NCBI GenBank assembly: GCA_002419505.1
Contig: DIGF01000035.1
Span: 6,042-70,041 of the forward strand
Source of the DNA: Caryophanales bacterium UBA5729
GTDB taxonomy: Bacteria; Bacillota_I; Bacilli_A; Izemoplasmatales; Hujiaoplasmataceae
DNA: 64,000 bases
Direction: 5' to 3'
The position numbers and the translations under genes are program-made. Under the pieces are notes generated by a model, which was not told the DNA's origin, searched no databases, and was given only the letters and a program-made list of their open reading frames with translations. This document shows, one piece after another, positions 25,157-34,326 of this stretch (its first letter is position 1; each line of letters opens with the position of its first letter).

Positions 25157-25930
25157 CTATTTTTTTGTAAACACGCTTGTGATATTATGTGTCGTATTTC
25201 CAGTTGTTAACGTGACAATCCCATCTTGATATACAACACTAAGCGAATAATCACTTGATGCATATCGATATGAAATTGACGTATTAGATCCAACAAATAA
25301 GAACATCTGTTCTCCTGGAAAAGTCACTACCGTATGGTTGTTAATTGTCACATAGATAATTGAATCTCTTAGTTCAACTGAACTTGTACCAGAAAAACGA
25401 TAAGTACCAGCTGTTACTAAAGTCAATGTTCTTCTCTTTGGTAAATAGCGGCTTAATATTTCATCGTCAAGATCATCTACTCGAGTTCTGTCATTACTGA
25501 TAAGTTTTCTTGAATAACTGGTTAAAGTAACTGATGTTGTTGTTTTTGTATACGCACATAAAGCCAGTTCATATAGTCCATCTGTTGTTAATAGATTTGT
25601 CATTGTTAAGGATGGATAACTACCTGTCTGTTCTTTTAAATATAAACTTATTGAGTTATCAGATGTGTTTACACCTAAAACAACATATCCATATTTACTA
25701 GAATCTGGAGTAACTCCAATGGTTGTCTGATTTTCAACATAAATGATTCTTCCATATACTGAAATGTATCCATCACTAAATGTAATGGTGTTATTCGCTA
25801 ATGTATATCCGCATTCACTTTTTAATCCTTTTAAGATGCCTACATCACTTGAAAATAGAAAATGGTATAAATCTGAATCCATCTTTGATGTGACGTTCCC
25901 ACCTTCAAATGTTATTTTTTGTAATCCCAT
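25157..25930 (-). CDS. baseplate/tail tip protein
   Basis: 257 aa, beta-rich, beginning GLQKITFEGGNVTSKMDSDLYHFL, as in baseplate upper proteins of siphophages. A Ser/Thr/Tyr-rich middle precedes a C-terminal beta domain. It lies between the tail endopeptidase-type protein and the fibres. Confidence 0.6.
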   Translation of the reverse strand: MGLQKITFEGGNVTSKMDSDLYHFLFSSDVGILKGLKSECGYTLANNTITFSDGYISVYGRIIYVENQTTIGVTPDSSKYGYVVLGVNTSDNSISLYLKEQTGSYPSLTMTNLLTTDGLYELALCAYTKTTTSVTLTSYSRKLISNDRTRVDDLDDEILSRYLPKRRTLTLVTAGTYRFSGTSSVELRDSIIYVTINNHTVVTFPGEQMFLFVGSNTSISYRYASSDYSLSVVYQDGIVTLTTGNTTHNITSVFTKK

Positions 25931-27048
25931 TAGAACTCACCTCCATCGATGTCTGTATTGGTTATTGTTATATTACTGGTTGAACCACTACTTGTGTTTT
26001 TACTAAGCAATTGTATTTTTTCCGTTAATTTCACTCGATACTCTCCTAACGTTATCGTTGCATAATTTAACGAATCCTTGAATGTGATTCCTGTAATCAC
26101 GGATTCGTACGTTTTACCTTTATGAATAAAAGAGACATAATCCCCAAGATAGATATTCTCAAAAGGAATGAACACCTTGTTTTTCATGTCAATTGTAAAT
26201 GTAATATTGTGATCTAGTTTGGATGTTACCATTTCACTTCTTGCTTTGGTTTCTAATGTTCCATAATCGTTATCCGTATAGATATAACTCTTGGCCATGA
26301 CACTGTTGTATCTATCATCTGAGGTACCATCTTCTGTGATTTCACCAGTTGTAAGTAAATAATATGACTTAATGGTCCGATAAATCTGATTATCGCTTCG
26401 TGGATAGTAAACGACCTTATTCACAAGTTGGCTCGTTGAATCATTTGTCTCGACATTTAAGATTGATGAAAAATCACTTTTAATGACCATGCCTTGATTT
26501 ACACTAACGATTCTAAAGGTAATACCAGTGATACGTCCCCTGAGATATGTAACATCAGTATCAAAACTAAGGCCATAACCCTTAGAGACAAGTTCAAATA
26601 TCTTTGACATATTGATGATATTGTCTGAATCGAAACTAAGGCTTCCAGATACACTCGTTTCTTTACTTAATGTTAAATAAGCTAGGTTCTGTTTTTGGTC
26701 TGAATTATTCTTGAAGTACGCTGTTATAACTTGCTGTATGTAATCTGCAAGATCACCAGAAAAACTTGTAGCTGGGATATCCAAATTAAAAATCTCTCTA
26801 AAATCGAGAGACTTAATGTTTGTTGTATAATCATCATTGAGTTCAATGCTTTCCAGGATACCTATATATGAATAGATGTCATTCTTAAGAACAACAATAT
26901 CTCCAATGGTGCAATTAATGTTTGTTTTGTTTACTTTGAAAGTTGACCTTTTTATGAGGACCATGTCAAGAGCGAGTTCATATTGATTACTGACATAAGC
27001 ATTATCTTTATACTGCAGAGTACTACGATCCAGAAATAATAGTTTCAT
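25930..27048 (-). CDS. phage tail hub/tail-associated protein
   Basis: 372 aa, resembling the Gp37-like/tail spike base domain of Gram-positive siphophages: an N-terminal domain of about 95 aa ending in SLDFREIFNLDI, then LADYIQQVITAYFKNNSDQKQN, and a C-terminal barrel with IYLGDYVSFIHKGKTYESVITGI. No endolysin domain is attached. The downstream gene starts at its stop. Confidence 0.65.
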   Translation of the reverse strand: MKLLFLDRSTLQYKDNAYVSNQYELALDMVLIKRSTFKVNKTNINCTIGDIVVLKNDIYSYIGILESIELNDDYTTNIKSLDFREIFNLDIPATSFSGDLADYIQQVITAYFKNNSDQKQNLAYLTLSKETSVSGSLSFDSDNIINMSKIFELVSKGYGLSFDTDVTYLRGRITGITFRIVSVNQGMVIKSDFSSILNVETNDSTSQLVNKVVYYPRSDNQIYRTIKSYYLLTTGEITEDGTSDDRYNSVMAKSYIYTDNDYGTLETKARSEMVTSKLDHNITFTIDMKNKVFIPFENIYLGDYVSFIHKGKTYESVITGITFKDSLNYATITLGEYRVKLTEKIQLLSKNTSSGSTSNITITNTDIDGGEF

Positions 27049-27051
27049 GTG

Positions 27052-27882
27052 CTAAATTCCTAGATAGCCTTCGAGTATGGTTACCCTGCAAATCGACTCA
27101 GTAGCGACTCCTGGTTTGAACTCTACTTCATAATCACCATGTTCAAGAAATATGAAATTGTCTTCTTCAAAATCTTGTAATCCATAAATGTCAGTTATTA
27201 CTCCTGATTCATCCATTGTCATTTCTTGTTTACTTGGAATAGAGTTAATGGTAATGGTTATATCTTCTGCAGTTAAATATAAACGTAAAGTCGATACCAC
27301 TTCTCCATTCCTTTTAATCAGTATTTCTGGATCAATGACACTTCCTATCATTTCAATGACAATCGGGGCATCATTCAGCCCATCATTTCTAATATATACC
27401 TTACCTTCATAGGAACTAGAATAATAATACGGATACGAGTATGGATAAACCTTGCCACTAGATGAACCATTAGCAATAATCTCATACGCTTTTTCTTTCA
27501 ACCAAAGAGATAGTTTTTTAAAGACGATGTTGCTTTGAATCGTACTAGCTACTAATTCTGCTTTTGATAAGCTTGAAATATCTACATAACAATAAGCACT
27601 GAAAGCATCATTTTGATAGTGTAGTTTATACTCTTTATTACTTTTGCTTATAAAATCAACAAATGATTTATACCCTTGATATCCTTTTAGGAAGATTAAT
27701 GTTTCAGAAATCTCGGATAATGGAATATTATATTCTGAACGAGAGTAAAAACGACTATACTCTAAGTACTTCATATCTAAAGAAAAACCAAGACCACTAA
27801 CTTGAGAGATAATGGTCTGATTTTTATGATTAAAGTAATAGATATCACCGTATTCATTTTCTAAATAAAATTGTCTGATCAT
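27052..27882 (-). CDS. distal tail protein (Dit)
   Basis: 276 aa, family of siphovirus distal tail proteins. The N-terminus MIRQFYLENEYGDIYYFN followed by SGLGFSLDMKYLEY is typical. KAYEIIANGSS, IRNDGLNDAPIVIEMIG and YGLQDFEEDNFIFLEHGDYEVEF form the ring and galectin-like parts. It connects tail tube to tip. Confidence 0.8.
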   Translation of the reverse strand: MIRQFYLENEYGDIYYFNHKNQTIISQVSGLGFSLDMKYLEYSRFYSRSEYNIPLSEISETLIFLKGYQGYKSFVDFISKSNKEYKLHYQNDAFSAYCYVDISSLSKAELVASTIQSNIVFKKLSLWLKEKAYEIIANGSSSGKVYPYSYPYYYSSSYEGKVYIRNDGLNDAPIVIEMIGSVIDPEILIKRNGEVVSTLRLYLTAEDITITINSIPSKQEMTMDESGVITDIYGLQDFEEDNFIFLEHGDYEVEFKPGVATESICRVTILEGYLGI

Positions 27883-29888
27883 ATCACGCTACCTCCTAAT
27901 GCCTTATTGATGGAATCCACATCAAAGGTCGGTGATGTTGTATTAATCGTGATGTTGTTTGTATTACTGGTTGATGAGTTGGAATTTGATTTATTCACTG
28001 TACTCGATCCTTTTAGATTAAATGTATCAGAAAAGAAATCTCCAATACCACCAAAGAATCCACTGACTTTATCAGCTGCATTCGATGCAAAATCACTAAT
28101 ACCATCTGTTACTTTATTTGCGATATTTGATATCCCTTCAGTAACACTTGAAAAAGTATCTTTTACTTTGCCACCAAAGTCGCCAATCTTTGAAGGTAGG
28201 TCTCCAATCCACTCGAATATTTTTTGGATGAATTCAACAATCTTCTGAACAACCTTTAATACTGGTTCAAGTACTGTTTTGAGTACGTTAATTGCTGGAA
28301 CTAAGATTGCATTTAATACTTCGCCGACAACAGTAATAAGTGGTGCTAGTGCTTCTAAAATACCCGCAAACATTTGAATTTGAGTAATGAGTGGCATAAG
28401 GATAACATCTAGTATCGGAACTAATAAATCTATTAACATTACGACTAAATCAATAATGACATCCAGGATCGGTTGAAGAGCTGTCATCAAACTATCCACA
28501 ATCGCTAAGATAGGCGGTAAGAGTTGCATGAACGTTTCCATGAGCCTTCCAAGTAGTTCTTTGAATTCTTCACTTTGAAATAAAGCCATTGCTAAAATGG
28601 CAATCAATGCACCAATACCAAGTGTTGCCGCATTGATGCCTACACCTGCAAATATACCAGATGTACCTACAGCTTTAAGTGCAATGGATCCAGCATTGAG
28701 GAGTGGTCCAACTTTACCAACAACAGATAGCACCGGTCCTATTGCGGCTACTAATCCAGTTAATGTAGCAATGATCTTCTTAGTACCTGAATCCATGTTA
28801 TTCCACTTATCAATCCAGTCTTTAAATGTTGGGATCACATTATCTCTGACTTTAATAATAAGTTCCTGGATAACTGGTAAGAGTGTACTTGCTAAATCAA
28901 CACCTAAACTAGATACTGCTTGTTTGGTTCGATCCAGTGCATCAGTGAACTCGCCTGCTTGTGCTGCTTGTTCATTAGTTACAACACCTAACGCTTGTGC
29001 TTCTGCTCTTAAATCACTGATAGCATCAGTTTCACTTGATAAGATAGGGAGTACTTCAGTACCAATTTTCTCACCAAAAAACTCATTGGCCACACCAACT
29101 CTTACAGACTCATCAGCAACATCACTTAGTGCATCTCTAATAAGTTCAAATGCTTCATCAGTATTTTTACCTTTTAGATCATCAACAGTAAGTCCAATTA
29201 ATGCAAGGCTATCAGCAACTTTATCGCCATTACCTGTAGCGATATCACCTAAGATACCATTAACTTTCATGAATGCTTTAGACATGGATTCCGTTGAAGT
29301 TCCCATAATGGTTGCGACATGATTCCATTCTTGGAACTGTTCTGCAGATAATCCTAGTTTCTGTGCGGTGTCTCCAATTTCATCTGCTGTATAAGCAGTT
29401 TTAACAGAGAATGCTGTTAAAGCAGAAACGGCACCTAAAATAGGTACCGTTACGCTTTTTGTTAAAGTTGAACCAAGTTTACCAATCTTCTCGAAGTTAG
29501 CATTACTAAGTTGTTTGATTTTATCTGATGTTTTTTCCAACTGTCCATTCATCTTAGCAAGTTCTGCTTCAGTGTATTGGACATTACGTTTTAACTTATT
29601 AAATTCATCTTGGCTCATATCACCAACTTGAACAGCCTTTTTCGCACGATCAAGTTCCTGGTTCTGAGTTTCAAGTTTCTTTTTTGTTTGTACTAATATA
29701 TCGTTTAGTTTGGACTGTTTTTGTTTCCATAAATCAAGATTTGTACTATCATAACGAAGGTTCGTATTAATCGCACGTAAGTCTTTATTTTGCTCTTTTA
29801 AATCTTTCTTGATTCCATTTAGTTCGTTCTCTAAATCCTTACCATCAAGGGTTAGTTTTATGTTTAATCCTTTGACTGTCTCTGCCAT
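27879..29888 (-). CDS. phage tail tape measure protein
   Basis: 669 aa. An N-terminal coiled coil (to residue 130) is followed by a tape-measure domain (FEKIGKLGSTLTKSVTVPILG, about 137-157), then a helix region AEQFQEWNHVATIMGTS. Long hydrophobic repeats follow (LLPPILAIVDSLMTALQPILDVIIDLVVMLIDLLVPILD and similar, about 440-560). Tail length for 669 residues would be about 100 nm by the usual 1.5 Angstrom per residue rule. Confidence 0.9.
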   Translation of the reverse strand: MAETVKGLNIKLTLDGKDLENELNGIKKDLKEQNKDLRAINTNLRYDSTNLDLWKQKQSKLNDILVQTKKKLETQNQELDRAKKAVQVGDMSQDEFNKLKRNVQYTEAELAKMNGQLEKTSDKIKQLSNANFEKIGKLGSTLTKSVTVPILGAVSALTAFSVKTAYTADEIGDTAQKLGLSAEQFQEWNHVATIMGTSTESMSKAFMKVNGILGDIATGNGDKVADSLALIGLTVDDLKGKNTDEAFELIRDALSDVADESVRVGVANEFFGEKIGTEVLPILSSETDAISDLRAEAQALGVVTNEQAAQAGEFTDALDRTKQAVSSLGVDLASTLLPVIQELIIKVRDNVIPTFKDWIDKWNNMDSGTKKIIATLTGLVAAIGPVLSVVGKVGPLLNAGSIALKAVGTSGIFAGVGINAATLGIGALIAILAMALFQSEEFKELLGRLMETFMQLLPPILAIVDSLMTALQPILDVIIDLVVMLIDLLVPILDVILMPLITQIQMFAGILEALAPLITVVGEVLNAILVPAINVLKTVLEPVLKVVQKIVEFIQKIFEWIGDLPSKIGDFGGKVKDTFSSVTEGISNIANKVTDGISDFASNAADKVSGFFGGIGDFFSDTFNLKGSSTVNKSNSNSSTSNTNNITINTTSPTFDVDSINKALGGSVI

Positions 29889-29901
29889 TAATATTCACCT
29901 C

Positions 29902-30144
29902 CTATAATAGGAATTTATCAATATCTTTTTGTGTTGCTCTTTTGATGGATTGTTTTCCATTTATCACATTCATTTCAAGCTCTACAATCTCAAAATAAGT
30001 ATCCAAATCGAAGTTCTTTGTATCCTCAATAGTGATACCCAAATGTGCTAGATTAAATATGATATTAGCTGTTACATTTACATCATTATTTCTTTGTTGG
30101 TGGCTTGGGTGTGGATCCTTTTTGAAACGTTCCGAGCATTTCAC
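29902..30144 (-). CDS. tail assembly chaperone, T frame (frameshift product)
   Basis: This frame overlaps the end of the G-frame gene by 59 bases and has no good start codon or ribosome binding site. Its C-terminal part (ANIIFNLAHLGITIEDTK ... RATQKDIDKFLL) is the typical end of gpT-type chaperone extensions. It is in the +1 frame relative to G. A CCC-A codon context at 30106-30109 (minus strand) is a plausible slip site. Expected product: a G-T fusion of about 180 aa that recruits the tape measure. Confidence 0.7.
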   Translation of the reverse strand: MKCSERFKKDPHPSHQQRNNDVNVTANIIFNLAHLGITIEDTKNFDLDTYFEIVELEMNVINGKQSIKRATQKDIDKFLL

Positions 30145-30439
30145 CTATCGTATTCGTTAGATTTTCAAGTTCGTTTTGATTGCTTAAAATAGAAAAATCC
30201 AACGACATTAAAAAGTCGTTGTATGATTGTTTACTGAAAGGTCGATGTAACACATAGATGATTCGGAAGATGGTGTCAATCACGGTTGATAAGTCATCCT
30301 CTTTCTTGATATTTGATTTCTCTAGTTTTTTGATATCGCTAAATAGTTCTGTTGAGAACACATTACGATAATCAATAATTGTAAATAATGATGAATGAAG
30401 GCGATAATCCCTATCACCAAGTTTGAATGTCTTTTCCAT
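30086..30439 (-). CDS. tail assembly chaperone (gpG-like)
   Basis: 117 aa. It begins KTFKLGDRDYRLHSSLFTIIDYRNVFSTELFSDI, typical of siphophage chaperones (Gp14/gpG type). It lies between the major tail protein and the tape measure, as expected. The end (TPKPPTKK) overlaps the T frame. Confidence 0.75.
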   Translation of the reverse strand: MEKTFKLGDRDYRLHSSLFTIIDYRNVFSTELFSDIKKLEKSNIKKEDDLSTVIDTIFRIIYVLHRPFSKQSYNDFLMSLDFSILSNQNELENLTNTIGEMLGTFQKGSTPKPPTKK

Positions 30440-30453
30440 GTTAGATTATCTCC

Positions 30454-31020
30454 TTAAATGAATGTTGGTAATGTTGGAGCTGTCGTAAGGAATGCTGCAT
30501 AGTTCGTATCTCCCACACCTGCAATCACTCTTAAAATTAGATTGTTTCCAGATTCAATCGGTCTAGCTGTGATGTTTAATGTAATTGAATTTGCTTCAAT
30601 TGAATCGGCTTTTGATTTACTGGCATCTCCTGAAGGTGTCGCTGTACATAAGAAATACCATATACGTCTTGCTTTGATATCTCCCTGAATTTCATACCCT
30701 AACGCAAATGTCTTTGTTTCGCCATTTACTACTTCTACAAGATTTCCATTAGTGTCTTCTAAAACACCAAAGATGTCTTTTTTAAACACATCATCAATCT
30801 CAGTAAATTTCAAGGTGACTGTTGTCCCTGAGTTGGATACTAATGTTGCGATTACCTTATCATCTGCATATACTTGTGTACTTCCACCGATGGCTTCAGT
30901 AGTAATCTCCTGTGCACCTTCTAAACGTTTAGGCGTTGCAAATGTCCAACTTCCATCTTCGGTTTGAGTTGCGAGTGCATAGTGTACGTTTGTTAAACCA
31001 AATGTGACTTTATTACTCAT
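30454..31020 (-). CDS. major tail tube protein
   Basis: 188 aa. Matches the Phi13/TP901-type major tail proteins in its start (NKVTFGLTNVHYALATQTEDGSWTFATPKRLEGAQEITTEAIGGSTQVYADD). Position between connector proteins and chaperone supports this. Confidence 0.85.
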   Translation of the reverse strand: MSNKVTFGLTNVHYALATQTEDGSWTFATPKRLEGAQEITTEAIGGSTQVYADDKVIATLVSNSGTTVTLKFTEIDDVFKKDIFGVLEDTNGNLVEVVNGETKTFALGYEIQGDIKARRIWYFLCTATPSGDASKSKADSIEANSITLNITARPIESGNNLILRVIAGVGDTNYAAFLTTAPTLPTFI

Positions 31021-31356
31021 TTAAAATACCTCCTCTTTGATTTCATATACTCTGTTGACTGAACTGTCTTCATTAACAAATTCAGATAATAATTCAAATT
31101 CATATCCCATAAAATATAAGGATGCTTCTAGTTGTTCTTCTAATCCCAAGTTCTTCTTTTCAGTGATTAAACTAACTTGAAAGGTTGCTACCTTTGCGAC
31201 AACCTTATCATCTGCATAAACAATCGCTCGATTACTGAGTTCTTGGTAGATGATATAATTTGGATCGCTTTCTAACCCTTCTCTTGTTCCGTATGACACT
31301 TTTCCAGGTAAAACAGAATTTAATGTATCATATAATGCTTCCAACTTTTCCTGCAT
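31021..31356 (-). CDS. tail terminator-like protein
   Basis: 111 aa. MQEKLEALYDTLNSVLPGKVSYG, then YADDKVVAKVATFQVSLITEKKNLGLEEQLEASL resembles Gp12/tail-completion proteins. It overlaps the neighbouring gene by one base. Confidence 0.6.
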   Translation of the reverse strand: MQEKLEALYDTLNSVLPGKVSYGTREGLESDPNYIIYQELSNRAIVYADDKVVAKVATFQVSLITEKKNLGLEEQLEASLYFMGYEFELLSEFVNEDSSVNRVYEIKEEVF

Positions 31357-31748
31357 TAGACATCACCTTTTTCAATAATTGATTTTATATCTTCTAGCAT
31401 TTTAGGAGTTAGCAGATCATATGCTGGACGCATAAAGGGTCTTGGTCCCACATACTTACCACTACGGTGTGTAAAACCGAATTCTAGTAAATGTGTCAGT
31501 TTTCCTTTTTCATTTGAGAAGATAACAATCGTCTTGTTGACTCCACTACCTTGAGGTTCAGCAACGAATGAATCTGCGAATGGTTTTGTACCACCACTTC
31601 TTGGTGCATGAGTACTGATATACTTCACGATTTCCTGTGCGGTTTCATCAAGTCGTTTTTCAAGTTTTCCAATAATGTCTTCAGCATACTCTTCTACCAT
31701 ATTTGATATAGCAACACCTAGTTCATCAAGCGTAACCAATGATATCAC
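31356..31748 (-). CDS. HK97 gp10-like neck protein
   Basis: 130 aa with VKYISTHAPRSGGTKPFADSF and LTHLLEFGFTHRSGKYVGPRPFMRPAYD. The HxxEFGT...RPFMRPA pattern is characteristic of the HK97-gp10-like family. Confidence 0.85.
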   Translation of the reverse strand: MISLVTLDELGVAISNMVEEYAEDIIGKLEKRLDETAQEIVKYISTHAPRSGGTKPFADSFVAEPQGSGVNKTIVIFSNEKGKLTHLLEFGFTHRSGKYVGPRPFMRPAYDLLTPKMLEDIKSIIEKGDV

Positions 31749-32061
31749 TCTTTCTGATCTTAGATTTACTCAAGTAAAGTTCAATGAACTGTCCAATTTG
31801 ATAAGTTCGTTCAATCTTGTAAATGTCCCCTACAATGTCAGCGTATTTGCTACCATCGTACAAGAAGCTTTGAATTTTAAGTGCTAAATCGATTCTTATA
31901 TCTGATCGTTTGCTGTCATAATATTCGTTTGATGTAATGCTAAAGTTTAGACCAAAAACTTCTTTTGAGTTTATAAGTTGGTATGTTGAAGAACCAATAG
32001 AATTTTGAACCAAATCCATGGTTAGCAATTTTATGGATATATTGGGTGAATTAGGATACAT
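31726..32061 (-). CDS. head closure/head-tail adaptor protein
   Basis: 111 aa, beta-rich, ending RTYQIGQFIELYLSKSKIRKSDIIGYA. Size and position match head closure proteins that follow gp6-like adaptors. It overlaps both neighbours. Confidence 0.55.
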   Translation of the reverse strand: MYPNSPNISIKLLTMDLVQNSIGSSTYQLINSKEVFGLNFSITSNEYYDSKRSDIRIDLALKIQSFLYDGSKYADIVGDIYKIERTYQIGQFIELYLSKSKIRKSDIIGYA

Positions 32062-32347
32062 TTTCTGAAACTCCTTGTGTTAGTGCAATCTGACCAACCA
32101 ACATATCAAATGTCTTTGGTAGTTCTTTTGCACTCCCATCATTCTTAAAGCCAAAAAACGTCTTCACATAAATAATAATCACTGTGCTAACCATGGGATT
32201 TGATTCATCATTTATATAAGAAGGATTAATTCCACAACTCGTCAGGTATGCTTTGCAACTACCAATGTGAGTGTTCAACTCGTCATCAGCAAATGATTCT
32301 GATAAAGGTATTAGTAGTGCTTTTTTTACAATGTCTAGTATAGCCAT
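32051..32347 (-). CDS. gp6-like head-tail connector
   Basis: 98 aa. MAILDIVKKALLIPLSESFADDELNTHIGSCKAYLTSCGI with STVIIIYVKTFFGF is the DNA-packaging/connector protein fold of HK97-type phages. It directly follows the capsid gene. Confidence 0.7.
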   Translation of the reverse strand: MAILDIVKKALLIPLSESFADDELNTHIGSCKAYLTSCGINPSYINDESNPMVSTVIIIYVKTFFGFKNDGSAKELPKTFDMLVGQIALTQGVSENVS

Positions 32348-32387
32348 GAAATCAATCCTTTCTTAACCTGTTAAATTGCTTTAGTTA

Positions 32388-33521
32388 CTATGCTGCAGCT
32401 TTCTTTTTAATACGTAGGAATCCGTTGTACCCCACTACGTTACCACCAGTGAATACTGATGCTTTGTAGCTGATGATTCCATCTTTGAATTTGTAATCAG
32501 TTGATTTTCCAATTTCAACTGGTGAGAATACTGGAACTTCATAATTTTTAAGTCCTCCATATGCGATACCGTATTCTCCAGCCGCAGTATTACTATCAGC
32601 GATGGCTTTACAATGAGAGTTGATGATATAAGGAATACCATCTATAGTCTTGTTGACATAGTCAATAGTATGTACTTTTCTTCCTTCTTGAGTCTTAAGT
32701 CCTGCAAATGCACGTAAATCATTCTTATTCAAGATAAGAACTGCTCCACCTTCGACTTCTTCATCACCACCATAGGCAAAGACAATATCATCAAGTGTTG
32801 AATCAGTAATTGCTTCGATTTCAAGTGGTGCTTTATCAGCTAATGCTACTGCTGCATCACTAAAGATACCTGTGAAGGTATTCGTTGTTCCAGCACCACG
32901 TAAAATCTGCTCACTGATTTTCTTTTTCAATGAAATATTGATGTTACGTAGCACTTCAGCTTGGTAAGGAATAGCAGGTAGTTTTTCAAGTTCCTCTGTG
33001 ATTTCTGTATAAGCAGTAATCTTCACTTTAGAAATTGTCAAATAACCAAATGCAGGTTCTGTTTCACTGTAAGGTTGTCCCTCAAGTGTTGTTCCAGCAA
33101 TACCATTGTTTTTAACAAATGATTTCTTGTACGTTTCTCCACCATTTAGGTTAATGACATTTACACGATCAACAAGTGTTGAAACTTGAGCAAATGGTAC
33201 TGGTGCTAATCCTGAAGCAGTGTGATCAGGTAGTAAGATTTCTTCACTTGATACTTGAATCACACGACTTTCACGCAAACTTGCTGCACGTTGCTCTAGT
33301 TTTTCTTTATCAATTTTAGTTCTATTATCAATAACGATTGGCTTGATTTCAGCTTTGCTAGCAATTGCCATTTTCTTATCAATAATACTTCTTTCTTCTT
33401 GAAGCTCAGTCGTTTCAGTTTCGAATGCTTCAAGTTTTGTAATATCTGTTTCATTATCGACAAGACCTCTAATTTCAGTCAGTCTTGACTCGATTTCTTT
33501 TCTTCTAAGTTCTAAGTTCAT
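32388..33521 (-). CDS. HK97-family major capsid protein
   Basis: 377 aa. An N-terminal coiled-coil delta domain (residues 1-75, rich in E, K and L) is expected to be cleaved by the prohead protease upstream. The HK97 fold follows: PFAQVSTLVDRVNVINLNGGETYKKSFVK, LTISKVKITAYTEITEELEKLP, GTTNTFTGIF, and a C-terminal TGGNVVGYNGFLRIKKK. The scaffold domain is fused, so no separate scaffold gene is expected. Confidence 0.88.
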   Translation of the reverse strand: MNLELRRKEIESRLTEIRGLVDNETDITKLEAFETETTELQEERSIIDKKMAIASKAEIKPIVIDNRTKIDKEKLEQRAASLRESRVIQVSSEEILLPDHTASGLAPVPFAQVSTLVDRVNVINLNGGETYKKSFVKNNGIAGTTLEGQPYSETEPAFGYLTISKVKITAYTEITEELEKLPAIPYQAEVLRNINISLKKKISEQILRGAGTTNTFTGIFSDAAVALADKAPLEIEAITDSTLDDIVFAYGGDEEVEGGAVLILNKNDLRAFAGLKTQEGRKVHTIDYVNKTIDGIPYIINSHCKAIADSNTAAGEYGIAYGGLKNYEVPVFSPVEIGKSTDYKFKDGIISYKASVFTGGNVVGYNGFLRIKKKAAA

Positions 33522-33536
33522 GATTTTTTTCTCCTT

Positions 33537-34127
33537 TTAGATTTGTGATTTGATTTTGATACGTTTTTTGATAATGCTTGATTTTTGTTCCTGCTCTACT
33601 AACTCCATAGCCTTTAGTTCTAACTCCATAGATTCTAAAGAACGAGCATATATAGAAGTTGCATCATATGCTGGTGTATCCACAACCGACACATCATACA
33701 ACCTTTCAATTTTTGTAATAGTTCTCTTTGGAATTCTACCTTCACGATTCCACACTTGTTCATCAACAGTAAAAGCAAAACTCATCTTATCCAGCAAGCC
33801 ACTTCTTACCATTTTATAGATGTCTTGATTGGTGTTTGTGTCTAATAACTCTGCACGCACTTTTAAACCAATACTATCAACTGCAAGTGATAATGATTGG
33901 TTCTTGGTTCTAGCGATGATTAAAAAGGAGTCCATATGATTATATTTCATAGGAACGTCCTTCATTTTTGTTTCCGATAGTGCTCTTGAATCGATTTCTT
34001 CTAAGAAACCATATTCTTCATCACCTATTAGCGTTTCATTATTAAAGACTAATGCATAGCCTTCTAGTATCATCTTGTCATCTTCTTCATGAAGCGTGAC
34101 ATCAGCTAATCTAGTTTCCTTTATCAT
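33537..34127 (-). CDS. prohead protease, HK97 family
   Basis: 196 aa. The catalytic region has VPMKYNHMDSFLIIARTKN (His), LKVRAELLDT and LLDKMSFAFTV (Ser in MSF). This self-cleaving protease cuts the capsid delta domain. It is followed by the major capsid gene, the canonical order. Confidence 0.85.
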   Translation of the reverse strand: MIKETRLADVTLHEEDDKMILEGYALVFNNETLIGDEEYGFLEEIDSRALSETKMKDVPMKYNHMDSFLIIARTKNQSLSLAVDSIGLKVRAELLDTNTNQDIYKMVRSGLLDKMSFAFTVDEQVWNREGRIPKRTITKIERLYDVSVVDTPAYDATSIYARSLESMELELKAMELVEQEQKSSIIKKRIKIKSQI

Positions 34128-34326
34128 CTTTACGAGTCTCTACTTTCTTCGGTTTTGGTTTTGCTTGTTTTTGGTACTCATATTCAAGCTCTGAGTCTTT
34201 ATAGAAAAGTGACTCGAGTTTTTCTTTTTTGCAATAATCATCAATGATAATCGTTTTCTTTTTTTGTGTATCTAAAATGATTTTGAGTGCATCTTCTGAT
34301 ATCTTTCCATTAACTGTTATTTTCAT
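34111..34326 (-). CDS. small phage protein between portal and protease
   Basis: 71 aa, Lys-rich (KPKPKKVETRKDDKGN at the end) with KITVNGKISEDALKIILDTQKKKTI. It overlaps both neighbours by 17 bases, so it is surely translated. Function is unknown. Confidence 0.6.
   Translation of the reverse strand: MKITVNGKISEDALKIILDTQKKKTIIIDDYCKKEKLESLFYKDSELEYEYQKQAKPKPKKVETRKDDKGN

Noticed and set aside
28597..29322. 241-codon plus-strand frame inside the tape measure gene
   Set aside because: A shadow of the tape measure gene, low complexity, without start signals.
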